Source: an uncultured SAR86 cluster bacterium
GTDB taxonomy: Bacteria; Pseudomonadota; Gammaproteobacteria; Magnimaribacterales; D2472
Length of the DNA stretch: 64,000 bases
Assembly: GCA_902591665.1 (NCBI GenBank)
Contig: CACJBO010000002.1
Location: 1-64,000, forward strand
Direction: 5' to 3'
The position numbers and the translations under genes were made by a program. The notes under the pieces were generated by a model. The model searched no databases. It was not told the origin of the DNA and saw only the letters and a program-made list of their open reading frames with translations. Positions 28,092 to 37,647 of this stretch are shown piece by piece (within the stretch, counting starts at the first letter, position 1; each line of letters begins with the position of its first letter).

Positions 28092-29414
28092 TTAAGATTT
28101 AGATTTTATTAAGTCGCTTATATCTTTTACATATTTTTTTGCAACTTTTTCTTCGGGTGCTTCAATCATTACTCTTATTTTACTCTCTGTTCCAGAAGCT
28201 CTTACCAAAACTCTTCCTACAGTAATATCAGATTCAATTTCTTTTATAAGACTCATTAAGTCCTTGTCATTGACTATGTCTTTATTTGAAACTTTAACTG
28301 CATTATTTGCTTGAGGCATTTTTGTATAATTTGACAACACCTCTGAAGGATCTTTTTCAAGAAGAAGTAATGAAGATATTACTTTTAGTGCTGCGATAGT
28401 TCCATCACCAGTACTAACTAAGTCTTTACATATTATGTGTCCTGAAGTTTCACCACCCAGCATCCAACCTTTTTTAGTGAGCATATTGCTAACATACTTA
28501 TCACCAACATCAGCACGAATAAATTTATAACCAAGCTTTGTAATGCCATCTTCAAAACCAAGATTGCTCATGTGTGTACCAACAACACCTGACCATGGCC
28601 CAATTCTATTAGGATTTGCAAAAGCTAATATATATAAAAGATCGTCACCATCTAATATATTTCCATTACGATCGATAATAATTACTCTATCACCATCTCC
28701 ATCAAGAGATATTCCAAAATCAGCTCTGTGCTTAATCACTTCTTTTTGAACTAGCTCTGGGTGGGTAGATCCACAATCAGCATTTATATTGTATCCATCA
28801 GGATCAACACCAACTGAAATTACTTCTGCTCCAAGCTCTTTAAAAACATCAGGACTAGTTTTATAACAAGCGCCATTTGCACAATCTAAAACAATTCGTA
28901 AAGATGCAAACGAGATATCTTGCGGTACTGTTGATTTACAAAATTCGATATATCTTGCTCCCGACTCATCAAAACGTCTAGCTTTTCCCAATTCTTCAGT
29001 TTTTACTGGATTAAGATCAGATTCTAAGAGCTTTTCTATTTTCTTTTCTAAATCCCTAGATAACTTTTCACCATCAGCATTAAATATCTTAATTCCATTA
29101 TCTAAAAAATCATTATGAGACGCACTAATTACCACTCCGAATTTTCTTCTTAACGACTTTGTGAGATATGCCACTCCTGGCGTTGGTAGTGGGCCACACA
29201 GGCTTACATTGACTCCAGCAGCAATGAAGCCAGCCTGTAACGCAGATTCCAGCATGTAACCTGATACGCGAGTATCTTTTCCAATCATTACAGTATCCCA
29301 ACCCTGTTCTTTCATAACCAAACCAGTGGCATGTCCTATTTTAAGACAAGCTTCTGGCGTGATATGAGTTTCTACAGGTCCTCGAATACCATCAGTGCCA
29401 AATTTTAAATTCAT
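28092..29414 (-). CDS. glmM: Phosphoglucosamine mutase
   Basis: Converts glucosamine-6-phosphate to glucosamine-1-phosphate for peptidoglycan and LPS precursors. 440 residues. Catalytic phosphoserine loop VVISASHNDFLDNGIKIF, metal-binding DGDGDRVI, sugar-binding GGETSGH and C-terminal phosphate-binding RASGTESKIRVMIE. It follows ftsH by 9 bases. In many relatives folP lies between ftsH and glmM; it is missing here. Confidence 0.97.
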   Translation of the reverse strand: MNLKFGTDGIRGPVETHITPEACLKIGHATGLVMKEQGWDTVMIGKDTRVSGYMLESALQAGFIAAGVNVSLCGPLPTPGVAYLTKSLRRKFGVVISASHNDFLDNGIKIFNADGEKLSRDLEKKIEKLLESDLNPVKTEELGKARRFDESGARYIEFCKSTVPQDISFASLRIVLDCANGACYKTSPDVFKELGAEVISVGVDPDGYNINADCGSTHPELVQKEVIKHRADFGISLDGDGDRVIIIDRNGNILDGDDLLYILAFANPNRIGPWSGVVGTHMSNLGFEDGITKLGYKFIRADVGDKYVSNMLTKKGWMLGGETSGHIICKDLVSTGDGTIAALKVISSLLLLEKDPSEVLSNYTKMPQANNAVKVSNKDIVNDKDLMSLIKEIESDITVGRVLVRASGTESKIRVMIEAPEEKVAKKYVKDISDLIKSKS

Positions 29415-29423
29415 AACTAAAGA

Positions 29424-31331
29424 TTATAACTCTTCAGCGGCACCTTTTATCGATGTTTTTTTATTTGATTTAGGCTTAGGATCATCGTCCGACCAACCTT
29501 TTGGCTCTCGAGGTTCAGCTCCTGCCATTATGTCATCAATCTGAGGTTCGTCGATTGTTTCATATTTTAATAAGGCATCGGCCATAACATTTAATTTGTC
29601 GAGATTTGTCTTCAAAAGATTTTCAGCTCTTTCATAACATGAATCAATAATTGATTTAATCTCTGAATCAATTAATTTTGAAGTTTCTTCACTTCGATGT
29701 TGTGATGGTGATGATGCTGTTCTTCCAAGGAAAGGACTTCCTTCATCTTCACCAAACTTAATAGTGCCAAGAGCATCAGAAAAGCCCCATTTTGTAACCA
29801 TGTTTGTTGCTATATTAGTTGCTACCTCAATATCATTTGAAGCACCAGTGGTAATACCTTGATTACCATTAATAATACTTTCTGCAATTCTGCCACCAAA
29901 TAACGCTGCAATCCTTGCTAACAAATATTCTTTACTTTGCATATAAGTATCTTCTTCTGGCAAAAACATTGTTACACCTAAAGCTCTTCCTCTTGGAATA
30001 ATTGTAACTTTATATACAGGATCATGAGTTGGGCATAATCTTCCTACTATTGCATGTCCTGCTTCGTGATATGCAGTTATTCTTTTTTGCTCTTCACTTA
30101 AAATCATAGATTTTCTTTCTGCACCCATCATAATTTTATCTTTAGCTAAGTCTAAGTGCGTTTGGTCTATCTTTTTATCAGAGTATCTGGCTGCAAATAA
30201 TGCTGCTTCATTAATTAAGTTAGCTAAGTCTGCTCCAGAAAAACCTGGTGTACCTCTTGCCAATACCAATGGATCAACATCAGAATCAAGCGGTACTTTT
30301 CTCATGTGAACTTTAAGAATTGCTTCCCTTCCTCTGATATCGGGAAGGTCTACTACAACCTGTCTGTCAAACCTTCCTGGTCTTAATAAGGCTGGATCTA
30401 GTACATCAGGTCTATTAGTTGCAGCTATAACAATAACACCATCGTTGCCTTCAAAACCATCCATTTCTACAAGTAATTGGTTAAGTGTTTGTTCTCTTTC
30501 ATCATGACCGCCACCTAGACCAGCGCCTCTATGCCTACCTACGGCGTCAATCTCATCAATGAAAACAATGCAAGGAGATTGTTTTTTAGCTTGATCAAAC
30601 ATATCTCTTACTCTTGAAGCACCAACACCTACAAACATCTCTACAAAATCAGATCCCGATATTGTAAAAAATGGAACTTTTGCTTCACCAGCAACAGCTC
30701 TGGCTAAAAGCGTCTTACCAGTACCCGGAGGACCTACCATTAATACTCCTCTAGGAATTTTTCCACCTAATTTTTGAAACTTTGTTGGATCTCTTAAAAA
30801 ATCAACTAACTCTTGTACATCTTGTTTTGCTTCTTCGCAACCTGCAACGTCTTTAAATGTAGTTTTTACTTTTCCACCTTCCATCAGTTTTGCTTTACTC
30901 TTACCGAAAGACATTGGACCACCTTTACCAGACATTCCACCTTGCATTTGCCTCATAAAAAAGAAGAAAATACCTAAAAGTAACAGTATTGGAAATGCGC
31001 CAACCAATAACTGTGATAAAACGGATGGTTGTTCAATTTTTTCGTATACAGCAATTACACCATTATCTTCGATAGCATTATCTACGGCTTCATCTTTTTT
31101 AAATATTGGGTGTGTTGTTTCAAATTTAGAACCGTCCAAGCGATCGCCAATAATTGTCATCTGATCGCCTTTGTAGACTACTTTAGCAATTCGATCAGAA
31201 AGAACTTCTTCTTTAAATTGACTATAGCTAATCTGCTCTCTAGCTCCTGTATTTTCAATATTATTGAAAACATAAATTAGTAATGACCCTAGAACGAACC
31301 AAACAACTAAATTTCTTAAAACACTATTCAT
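29424..31331 (-). CDS. ftsH: ATP-dependent zinc metalloprotease FtsH
   Basis: Membrane-bound AAA+ protease that degrades misassembled membrane proteins and regulators such as LpxC and sigma-32. 635 residues with helix 1 at ~6-24, a periplasmic domain, helix 2 at ~108-126, an AAA domain with [26 protein letters not shown] and the second region of homology ([21 protein letters not shown]), and the zinc site HEAGH in the protease domain. It overlaps rlmE by one base. Full length and intact. Confidence 0.98.
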   Translation of the reverse strand: MNSVLRNLVVWFVLGSLLIYVFNNIENTGAREQISYSQFKEEVLSDRIAKVVYKGDQMTIIGDRLDGSKFETTHPIFKKDEAVDNAIEDNGVIAVYEKIEQPSVLSQLLVGAFPILLLLGIFFFFMRQMQGGMSGKGGPMSFGKSKAKLMEGGKVKTTFKDVAGCEEAKQDVQELVDFLRDPTKFQKLGGKIPRGVLMVGPPGTGKTLLARAVAGEAKVPFFTISGSDFVEMFVGVGASRVRDMFDQAKKQSPCIVFIDEIDAVGRHRGAGLGGGHDEREQTLNQLLVEMDGFEGNDGVIVIAATNRPDVLDPALLRPGRFDRQVVVDLPDIRGREAILKVHMRKVPLDSDVDPLVLARGTPGFSGADLANLINEAALFAARYSDKKIDQTHLDLAKDKIMMGAERKSMILSEEQKRITAYHEAGHAIVGRLCPTHDPVYKVTIIPRGRALGVTMFLPEEDTYMQSKEYLLARIAALFGGRIAESIINGNQGITTGASNDIEVATNIATNMVTKWGFSDALGTIKFGEDEGSPFLGRTASSPSQHRSEETSKLIDSEIKSIIDSCYERAENLLKTNLDKLNVMADALLKYETIDEPQIDDIMAGAEPREPKGWSDDDPKPKSNKKTSIKGAAEEL

Positions 31332-31900
31332 TATTTATATGCTCCATACAAAAATATTTCACCTGATTGCTTTTTTGAAGCAGCAGGTTTAAAAGTTTGA
31401 ACTATCTTGAAAGATAATTCCATTTTTTTTCGAAGATTTTTCAACATACTATTTTGAAAAGTCTTCATAATAAATGAGCCATGAGATTTATTTAAATATT
31501 TTGCTGCTGTATCTAGAGTTAGAATATTAAGCTCATATATATTTTCTATATCTATAGCACTTATACCAGTCAAGTTGGGGGCTATATCTGAAATTACAAG
31601 TCCAAATGAACCCATTTTTGAACTGATGAGATCTATGCTATCTATTTCTTCAATGCTATTTTGAAAAAAATACACTCCTTCAACTGCTTCCATATCTAAT
31701 ACATCAATCGCATAAACCTCTGAATTGGGTGATTTTTTTTTAATGTAATGCGACCACCCTCCTGGAGCCGAGCCTAAATCTAGAACATTTTGGCTTTTTT
31801 TTAGAGATTTTGTTTTTTGGAGAATTTCTTCGAGCTTATATACCGCTCTTGTTCTGTAACCCTCTTGCTTTGCCTTATTTGCCCAGCTATCAGCATGCAT
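31331..31900 (-). CDS. rlmE: 23S rRNA (uridine-2'-O-)methyltransferase RlmE
   Basis: Methylates U2552 in the peptidyl-transferase A loop of 23S rRNA. 189 residues, about 20 shorter than E. coli because the basic N-terminal extension is absent. SAM-binding motif [15 protein letters not shown], catalytic Asp in [11 protein letters not shown], catalytic Lys in FIMKTFQ and the final Glu in SGEIFLYG. Its start codon overlaps the greA stop by one base (TGATG), and its stop overlaps ftsH. The rlmE-ftsH pair is conserved. Confidence 0.95.
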   Translation of the reverse strand: MHADSWANKAKQEGYRTRAVYKLEEILQKTKSLKKSQNVLDLGSAPGGWSHYIKKKSPNSEVYAIDVLDMEAVEGVYFFQNSIEEIDSIDLISSKMGSFGLVISDIAPNLTGISAIDIENIYELNILTLDTAAKYLNKSHGSFIMKTFQNSMLKNLRKKMELSFKIVQTFKPAASKKQSGEIFLYGAYK

Positions 31901-32376
31901 CAGATATGTTTAACTTCAATAATTTCGTATGTCATTTTTCCAGATGGAGTAGCGATTTCTACCTCATCATCAACAAACTTGCCAACCAAACCCTTTGCAA
32001 TTGGTGTTTCAATTGAGATATGACCATTTTCAGGATTGGACTCTAAGTTACCGACTATTTTATAAACAATCTCTTTATCATTGTTTACATCATATAATTT
32101 AACTGTCGAACCAAATACAACTCTACCAGTTTCTGGGATATCTTTTACATTAATTACTTGAGCTTGTGATAGAGCACTTTCTATTTCATTTATTTTTGCT
32201 TCCATCAAGCCTTGAAGCTCTTTGGCCGCATGGTATTCTGCGTTCTCTTTTAAATCACCATGCGCTCTAGCTTCAGCTATAGCTTCTGATATTTTTGGTC
32301 TCTCAATAAATTTAAGTTTAGATAATTCATCTTTAAGGGCAATTTCACCTTCGATTGTTATAGGTACGCGTGACAT
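31900..32376 (-). CDS. greA: Transcription elongation factor GreA
   Basis: Rescues backtracked RNA polymerase by stimulating transcript cleavage. 158 residues, as in E. coli. N-terminal coiled coil includes the acidic tip in ARAHGDLKENAEYHAAKE, and the C-terminal FKBP-like domain includes VVFGSTVKLYD and ISIETPIAKGLVGKFVDDEV. It lies 22 bases after carB in the carAB-greA-rlmE-ftsH run typical of Gammaproteobacteria. Confidence 0.97.
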   Translation of the reverse strand: MSRVPITIEGEIALKDELSKLKFIERPKISEAIAEARAHGDLKENAEYHAAKELQGLMEAKINEIESALSQAQVINVKDIPETGRVVFGSTVKLYDVNNDKEIVYKIVGNLESNPENGHISIETPIAKGLVGKFVDDEVEIATPSGKMTYEIIEVKHI

Positions 32377-32398
32377 ACTTTAATTATAGCAACTATGG

Positions 32399-35300
32399 CT
32401 AAGAATTATGTATTTCTTGGAGTGTCTTATATGACCAATCTGCTTCTATACCATTAAGAGCCTGCATTATTGCAAATGCACCAAACATTGTAGTTGTACA
32501 AAAGATCTTATTTTGCAGAGCTGTTCTTCTTATAGCAGCTGAATCTTTAATTGATTGAGCTCCTTCTGTTGTATTTATGACCAAATCAATTTCTTTATTT
32601 AAAAGGCTATCAACTGTGTGTGGTCTTCCTTCTAATACTTTATTAATTTTTTTAACTTTATAATTTAAGCCTTTTATGTATGCGGCTGTACCTCCAGTAG
32701 CAACCATTTCAAAACCATTCTTTTTTATGAGAGGTAAAAGTTCATCTAGATATTTTTTATCGCTATCTTTTACACTTATGAATACAGTCCCAGATCTAGG
32801 TAAGATTTTATTAGCGCCTTTTTGTGCTTTTGCATACGCCTCACCAAAACCAATTCCAATCCCCATTACCTCTCCTGTGGATTTCATTTCTGGCCCAAGT
32901 ATAGGGTCAACTAAAGGAAATTTATCGAATGGCAAGACTGCTTCCTTAACAAAATATAAATCATCAGGTAAAGCGCTCGAAAATTTTTGATTGGCAATAG
33001 TGTTTCCGATCATAGCTTTTGAAGCAACTTTAACAAGTGAGCTACCAATTGCTTTAGATATAAATGGAACAGTTCTTGAAGCTCTAGGGTTTACTTCAAT
33101 AATATATATAACATCATCTTTTACAGCGAATTGAATATTCATTAGGCCTAAAATATCTAATTCTTTACCAATTTTAATAGATTGATCAGAAATTTCTTTT
33201 TGAATTTCTTCTGACAAGCTGTATGGAGGTAATGAGCATGCAGAATCACCAGAATGAATACCAGCTTGCTCAATATGCTGCAAAATTCCTCCAACTTGAA
33301 TCTCTTTTCCGTCAGAAACAACATCAACATCAACCTCAACAGCATCTGTTAAGTAGCTATCCAATAAAATTGGCTTACTATTTGAAACTTCTACAGCTTC
33401 ATTTAGATATAGTTCTAATTCGTTTAAGTTATGAACAAGCTGCATTGCTCTTCCACCTAATACATAAGAAGGTCTTACAACTATCGGGAATCCAATTTTT
33501 TCTGCCTCAATCATGGCTTCAGATATATTCTTTACAGTTGCATTTGCGGGCTGCTTTAAATCAAGTTTTTGAATTAATTCTTGGAACCTTTCTCTGTCTT
33601 CAGACCTATCAATTGCATCCACATCTGTTCCAAGAATTTTTACACCTCTCTCGGATAAAGCATCTGCTAACTTTAATGGGGTTTGTCCACCGAATTGAAT
33701 AATAACTCCCTCGGGCTTTTCATTATCAATAATGTCTAGAATCTTTTCAGCTGTTATTGGCTCAAAATACAATCTATTTGAAACATCGTAATCTGTAGAA
33801 ACAGTTTCAGGATTACAATTAACCATAATCGATTCATAGCCTTCTTCTTGCATAGCAAGTGAAGCATGAACACAACAATAATCAAATTCAATTCCTTGTC
33901 CTATTCTGTTTGGCCCACTTCCTAAAACAAGAATTTTTTTATTGTTTGTTGGGTTACTTTCGCATTGATCTGCATAAGTTGAGTACATGTAGCATGTGGA
34001 AGTTGCAAATTCTGCAGCACAGGTATCTACTCTTCTGTAAACAGGTAGAATATTAAGCTCTTTCCTCAAGTCTCTAAAGTCAGATTCTTTAATATTTATT
34101 AATTCAGCGATTCTTGAATCTGTGAAGCCTTTTTTCTTCAATGAATATATTTCTTCATGATCAAGATCTGATAATTTTGTATCTTGTAAAGATTTCTCAA
34201 TGTTTAAGATTTCTTCAAGTTGATCAAGAAACCAATAATCGATTTTTGTAAGCTCATAAATTTTTTCAAGCCCCCATCCTGCTCTTATAGCATCACAAAC
34301 ATAAAATAATCTTTTAGGGCCGGGAAATGTTAATTGATAAAGGATTTCTTCCTTACATTCATCATAAGAATTTTCAACAATCGAGTTAAGACCATTCAAG
34401 TCTTCTTCCATGCTAGATAAAGCCTTCTGAAGTGATTCTTGAAAATTAGATCCAATTGCCATCACCTCTCCAACAGATTTCATTTGAGTAGTAAGCTTTG
34501 GTTCAGCCTGTGGAAATTTTTCAAAGGCAAATTTTGGGATCTTGGTAACTATGTAATCAATACTTGGTTCAAATGATGCAGGTGTAAGGCCTCCTGTAAT
34601 ATCATTTTTTAATTCATCAAGCGTGTATCCAACAGATAGTAATGCAGCTACTTTAGCAATTGGAAAACCTGTAGCTTTTGAAGCAAGAGCTGATGAGCGA
34701 CTTACCCTAGGGTTCATTTCTATGACAACCATTTTTCCATTGTCTGGATTAATAGCAAATTGAACATTTGAGCCGCCAGTATCTACGCCTATTTCTCTGA
34801 GAATCTTAAATGAAGCATTTCTCATTATTTGGTATTCTTTATCAGTTAAGGTTTGTGCAGGAGCTATAGTAATAGAGTCTCCTGTGTGAACACCCATTGG
34901 ATCAAGATTTTCGATTGAGCAAACAATAATACAATTGTCTTTGCAGTCTCGAACTACCTCCATTTCAAACTCTTTCCAACCGATTAGAGATTCATCAATT
35001 AAAAGTTCATTAGTAGGCGATAACTCAAGTCCTTTCTTACAAATAGCTTCAAACTCATCAATGTTATAAGCAATTCCCCCACCAGTTCCACCCATAGTAA
35101 ATGAAGGTCTAATAATGCATGGAAAACCAATTCTTTTTTGGACTTCCATTGCATCTTCCATCGAATGAGCAATACCGGAGCTTGGAGTCTCAATTCCAAT
35201 TGCCTGCATTGTTTCATCAAAGAGCTGTCTGTCTTCTGCTTTATCAATTGCCTCTCTGTTAGCTCCTATTAAAATTACTCCATGCTTCTTAAGAACTCCG

Positions 35301-35614
35301 TGTTTGTCTAAAGATAAGGCTGTATTTAGAGCTGTTTGACCACCCATTGTTGGCAAAATTGCATCCGGTTTTTCTTTTTCAATTATCTTTTCAACCGATT
35401 CCCAGTGAATTGGTTCAATATAAGTTGCATCTGCCATTAAAGGATCCGTCATAATAGTTGCCGGATTGGAATTAACTAAAATTACTCTATAACCCTCTTC
35501 TTTTAATGCCTTACAAGCCTGAGCTCCAGAGTAATCAAATTCACATGCTTGACCAATGATAATGGGGCCTGCACCAATTATTAAAATTGATTTTATATCT
35601 TTACGTCTTGGCAT
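32399..35614 (-). CDS. carB: Carbamoyl-phosphate synthase large chain
   Basis: Synthesises carbamoyl phosphate from bicarbonate, two ATP and ammonia delivered by CarA, feeding pyrimidine and arginine synthesis. 1071 residues with the two homologous ATP-grasp halves: first half starting [21 protein letters not shown], with [15 protein letters not shown]; second half with [21 protein letters not shown] and [15 protein letters not shown]; then an MGS-like regulatory domain from about residue 935. It overlaps the carA end by 14 bases. Intact. Confidence 0.98.
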   Translation of the reverse strand: MPRRKDIKSILIIGAGPIIIGQACEFDYSGAQACKALKEEGYRVILVNSNPATIMTDPLMADATYIEPIHWESVEKIIEKEKPDAILPTMGGQTALNTALSLDKHGVLKKHGVILIGANREAIDKAEDRQLFDETMQAIGIETPSSGIAHSMEDAMEVQKRIGFPCIIRPSFTMGGTGGGIAYNIDEFEAICKKGLELSPTNELLIDESLIGWKEFEMEVVRDCKDNCIIVCSIENLDPMGVHTGDSITIAPAQTLTDKEYQIMRNASFKILREIGVDTGGSNVQFAINPDNGKMVVIEMNPRVSRSSALASKATGFPIAKVAALLSVGYTLDELKNDITGGLTPASFEPSIDYIVTKIPKFAFEKFPQAEPKLTTQMKSVGEVMAIGSNFQESLQKALSSMEEDLNGLNSIVENSYDECKEEILYQLTFPGPKRLFYVCDAIRAGWGLEKIYELTKIDYWFLDQLEEILNIEKSLQDTKLSDLDHEEIYSLKKKGFTDSRIAELINIKESDFRDLRKELNILPVYRRVDTCAAEFATSTCYMYSTYADQCESNPTNNKKILVLGSGPNRIGQGIEFDYCCVHASLAMQEEGYESIMVNCNPETVSTDYDVSNRLYFEPITAEKILDIIDNEKPEGVIIQFGGQTPLKLADALSERGVKILGTDVDAIDRSEDRERFQELIQKLDLKQPANATVKNISEAMIEAEKIGFPIVVRPSYVLGGRAMQLVHNLNELELYLNEAVEVSNSKPILLDSYLTDAVEVDVDVVSDGKEIQVGGILQHIEQAGIHSGDSACSLPPYSLSEEIQKEISDQSIKIGKELDILGLMNIQFAVKDDVIYIIEVNPRASRTVPFISKAIGSSLVKVASKAMIGNTIANQKFSSALPDDLYFVKEAVLPFDKFPLVDPILGPEMKSTGEVMGIGIGFGEAYAKAQKGANKILPRSGTVFISVKDSDKKYLDELLPLIKKNGFEMVATGGTAAYIKGLNYKVKKINKVLEGRPHTVDSLLNKEIDLVINTTEGAQSIKDSAAIRRTALQNKIFCTTTMFGAFAIMQALNGIEADWSYKTLQEIHNS

Positions 35615-36722
35615 ATTCTTCTACCATAGATTGAAACTTTTTAAATAAAGTTTGTATTTCTTGTGGGCCCGGACTTGCTTCAGGATGACCCTGAAAACTA
35701 AATGCTGGTTTATCAGTGAACTCAATACCTTGTAATGATTGATCAAATAAAGATACATGAGAAGCACTTATATTTGCAGGTAAAGTCTTTTCATCCACTG
35801 CAAAACCATGATTTTGACTTGTAATAAAAACTTCTTTTGTTTTTAAATCTTGTACAGGATGATTAGCTCCATGATGACCAAATTTCATCTTATATGTTGA
35901 TGCTCCTCCAGCGAGTGCTAAAAGTTGATGACCAAGGCATATACCAAAAATTGGAAGATTAACCTCAAGGAATTTTCTAATATTATCAATAGCATAAGTG
36001 CATGGCTCAGGATCTCCAGGCCCGTTTGATAGGAAAATTCCTTTTGGCGAGAGCTCCATTACCTCTTCAAAAGATGTCTCTGCATTAACTACAGTAATTT
36101 CCCCTACATGATCTGATAAAAGCCTTAAAATATTGTTTTTTATACCAAAATCAAACGCAACGACTGGATGATTTTTTGTAGCTAAATTATTAGCTGGCCA
36201 TACACCCTCATTCCAAACATATCGCTCTTTTACAGAAACTACCTTAGCTAAATCCATCCCTTTTAACCCTGAAAAATCTTTAGCCTTTTCCACAGCTTCT
36301 TCTGCTGTTAATTTTGAAAGAGGTGCAATACAACTGTTCAACGACCCTTTGTCTCGCAATATTGATGTTAATTTTCTAGTATTAATTTCTGAAATTGCAA
36401 TTACCTCTTGCTCGCGTAAAAATTCATCCAATGTTTTATTAGACCGCCAGTTGCTGGGCTTGACGCAATGCTTATTGATAACGAGCCCAGAAGCATGAAT
36501 TGCAGATGATTCATTATCTTCATCATTAATACCAGTATTGCCAATATGAGGGTGAGTAAAGGTAATAATTTGTTTTTTGTAAGAAGGGTCGGTAATGATT
36601 TCCTGATAACCGGTCATGGAGGTATTAAAAACTAATTCACCAACATCAATTTTTTCTTCACCAAAGCCTTCCCCATAGAATATACTTCCATCTTCAAGTG
36701 CTAAAATGGCTGGAAAAGACAC
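35601..36722 (-). CDS. carA: Carbamoyl-phosphate synthase small chain
   Basis: Glutaminase subunit that supplies ammonia to CarB. The class-I amidotransferase site is complete: nucleophile Cys in [13 protein letters not shown] and the His/Glu in [11 protein letters not shown]. The open frame begins with an ATG at 36737, but that ATG lies in GGAGGAA, a strong ribosome binding site 6 bases before a GTG at 36722. The GTG start gives 373 residues beginning [15 protein letters not shown], closer to the family N-terminus, so I prefer it. carA leads the run to secG. Confidence 0.95.
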   Translation of the reverse strand: MSFPAILALEDGSIFYGEGFGEEKIDVGELVFNTSMTGYQEIITDPSYKKQIITFTHPHIGNTGINDEDNESSAIHASGLVINKHCVKPSNWRSNKTLDEFLREQEVIAISEINTRKLTSILRDKGSLNSCIAPLSKLTAEEAVEKAKDFSGLKGMDLAKVVSVKERYVWNEGVWPANNLATKNHPVVAFDFGIKNNILRLLSDHVGEITVVNAETSFEEVMELSPKGIFLSNGPGDPEPCTYAIDNIRKFLEVNLPIFGICLGHQLLALAGGASTYKMKFGHHGANHPVQDLKTKEVFITSQNHGFAVDEKTLPANISASHVSLFDQSLQGIEFTDKPAFSFQGHPEASPGPQEIQTLFKKFQSMVEEYAKT

Positions 36723-36824
36723 TAAAAATTCCTCCATTCGGGCTTGAAATTAGAGAAAATTAATGGGTAACTATTAAAAGAAATTTTGGTTTTTAATGAG
36801 CTAAAATATCGTGCTGGCATTAAA

Positions 36825-36851
36825 ATTGTACTTTATAGATTTAGTAGTCAA
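36825..36851 (-). promoter_or_regulatory. Weak candidate carA promoter
   Basis: On the minus strand TTGACT (36851-36846) and TACAAT (36830-36825) are separated by 15 bases, a short spacer. The leader to carA would be about 95 bases, with no convincing attenuator hairpin. Reported as a possibility only. Confidence 0.3.
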
Positions 36852-36876
36852 CTGTCTATACTAAATGAGAAAAAAT

Positions 36877-37647
36877 ATGAAAATTTCTATTAAAACTGAA
36901 AAAGAAATTGAAAAAATGAGAGTTGCTGGAAAGCTGGCAGCAGAAGTATTAGAAATGATAGAACCTTTCGTTGTTCCTGGTGTATCTACTGAAGAGTTGG
37001 ATACTATTTGCTATGAACATATTGTTAATGTTCAAAAAGCAATTCCTGCAAATGTTGGTTACCGCGGTTTTGAAAAAACCATTTGTTCAAGCATTAATCA
37101 AGTAATATGTCATGGTATTCCTGATAAAAATAGAATTTTAAAGAATGGGGACATCCTAAATATTGATGTTACTGTTATTAAAGATGGATGGCATGGAGAC
37201 ACATCAAAAATGTATCTTGTCGGCAAGTGTCAACCACATAATGAAAGATTGGTTAAAATTACCCAAGAATGTCTTTATAAAGCTATTGAAGTGGTTAAGC
37301 CAGGAGCATATCTTGGTGATATTGGGCATGCTATCCAGCAACATGCTGAATCTAACTACTATAGTGTTGTCGAGGAATACTGCGGTCATGGAATAGGAAA
37401 CGTCTATCATGAGGAACCGCAGATACTTCATTATGGAAGGCCTGGAAGAGGCATCCAAATTCAAGAAGGCATGTGTTTCACAATCGAGCCAATGATTAAT
37501 CAAGGATCTAAATACTGCAAAACCTTACAAGATGGATGGACTGTTGAAACCAAAGATGGAAGAAATTCTGCACAATGGGAACATACACTTGCAGTTACAT
37601 CAAGTGGAGTTGAGGTTCTTACAAAAAGACAAGAAGAATCTTTATGA
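36877..37647 (+). CDS. map: Methionine aminopeptidase type I
   Basis: Removes the N-terminal methionine from new proteins. I choose the ATG at 36877 over the one at 36865 because MKISIKTEKEIEKMRVAG aligns end to end with E. coli Map. The product has 256 residues and the metal ligands fall at D97, D108, H171, E204 and E235, the E. coli numbering. A TATACT box at 36857-36862 would give a leader of only about 8 bases. It overlaps glnD by 4 bases; rpsB, its neighbour in E. coli, is not present here. Confidence 0.97.
   Translation: MKISIKTEKEIEKMRVAGKLAAEVLEMIEPFVVPGVSTEELDTICYEHIVNVQKAIPANVGYRGFEKTICSSINQVICHGIPDKNRILKNGDILNIDVTVIKDGWHGDTSKMYLVGKCQPHNERLVKITQECLYKAIEVVKPGAYLGDIGHAIQQHAESNYYSVVEEYCGHGIGNVYHEEPQILHYGRPGRGIQIQEGMCFTIEPMINQGSKYCKTLQDGWTVETKDGRNSAQWEHTLAVTSSGVEVLTKRQEESL

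Noticed and set aside
33223..33702. 159-residue plus-strand open frame rich in Gln, Leu and His
   Set aside because: Antisense to carB, with composition expected from a shadow frame; no motif or ribosome binding site.
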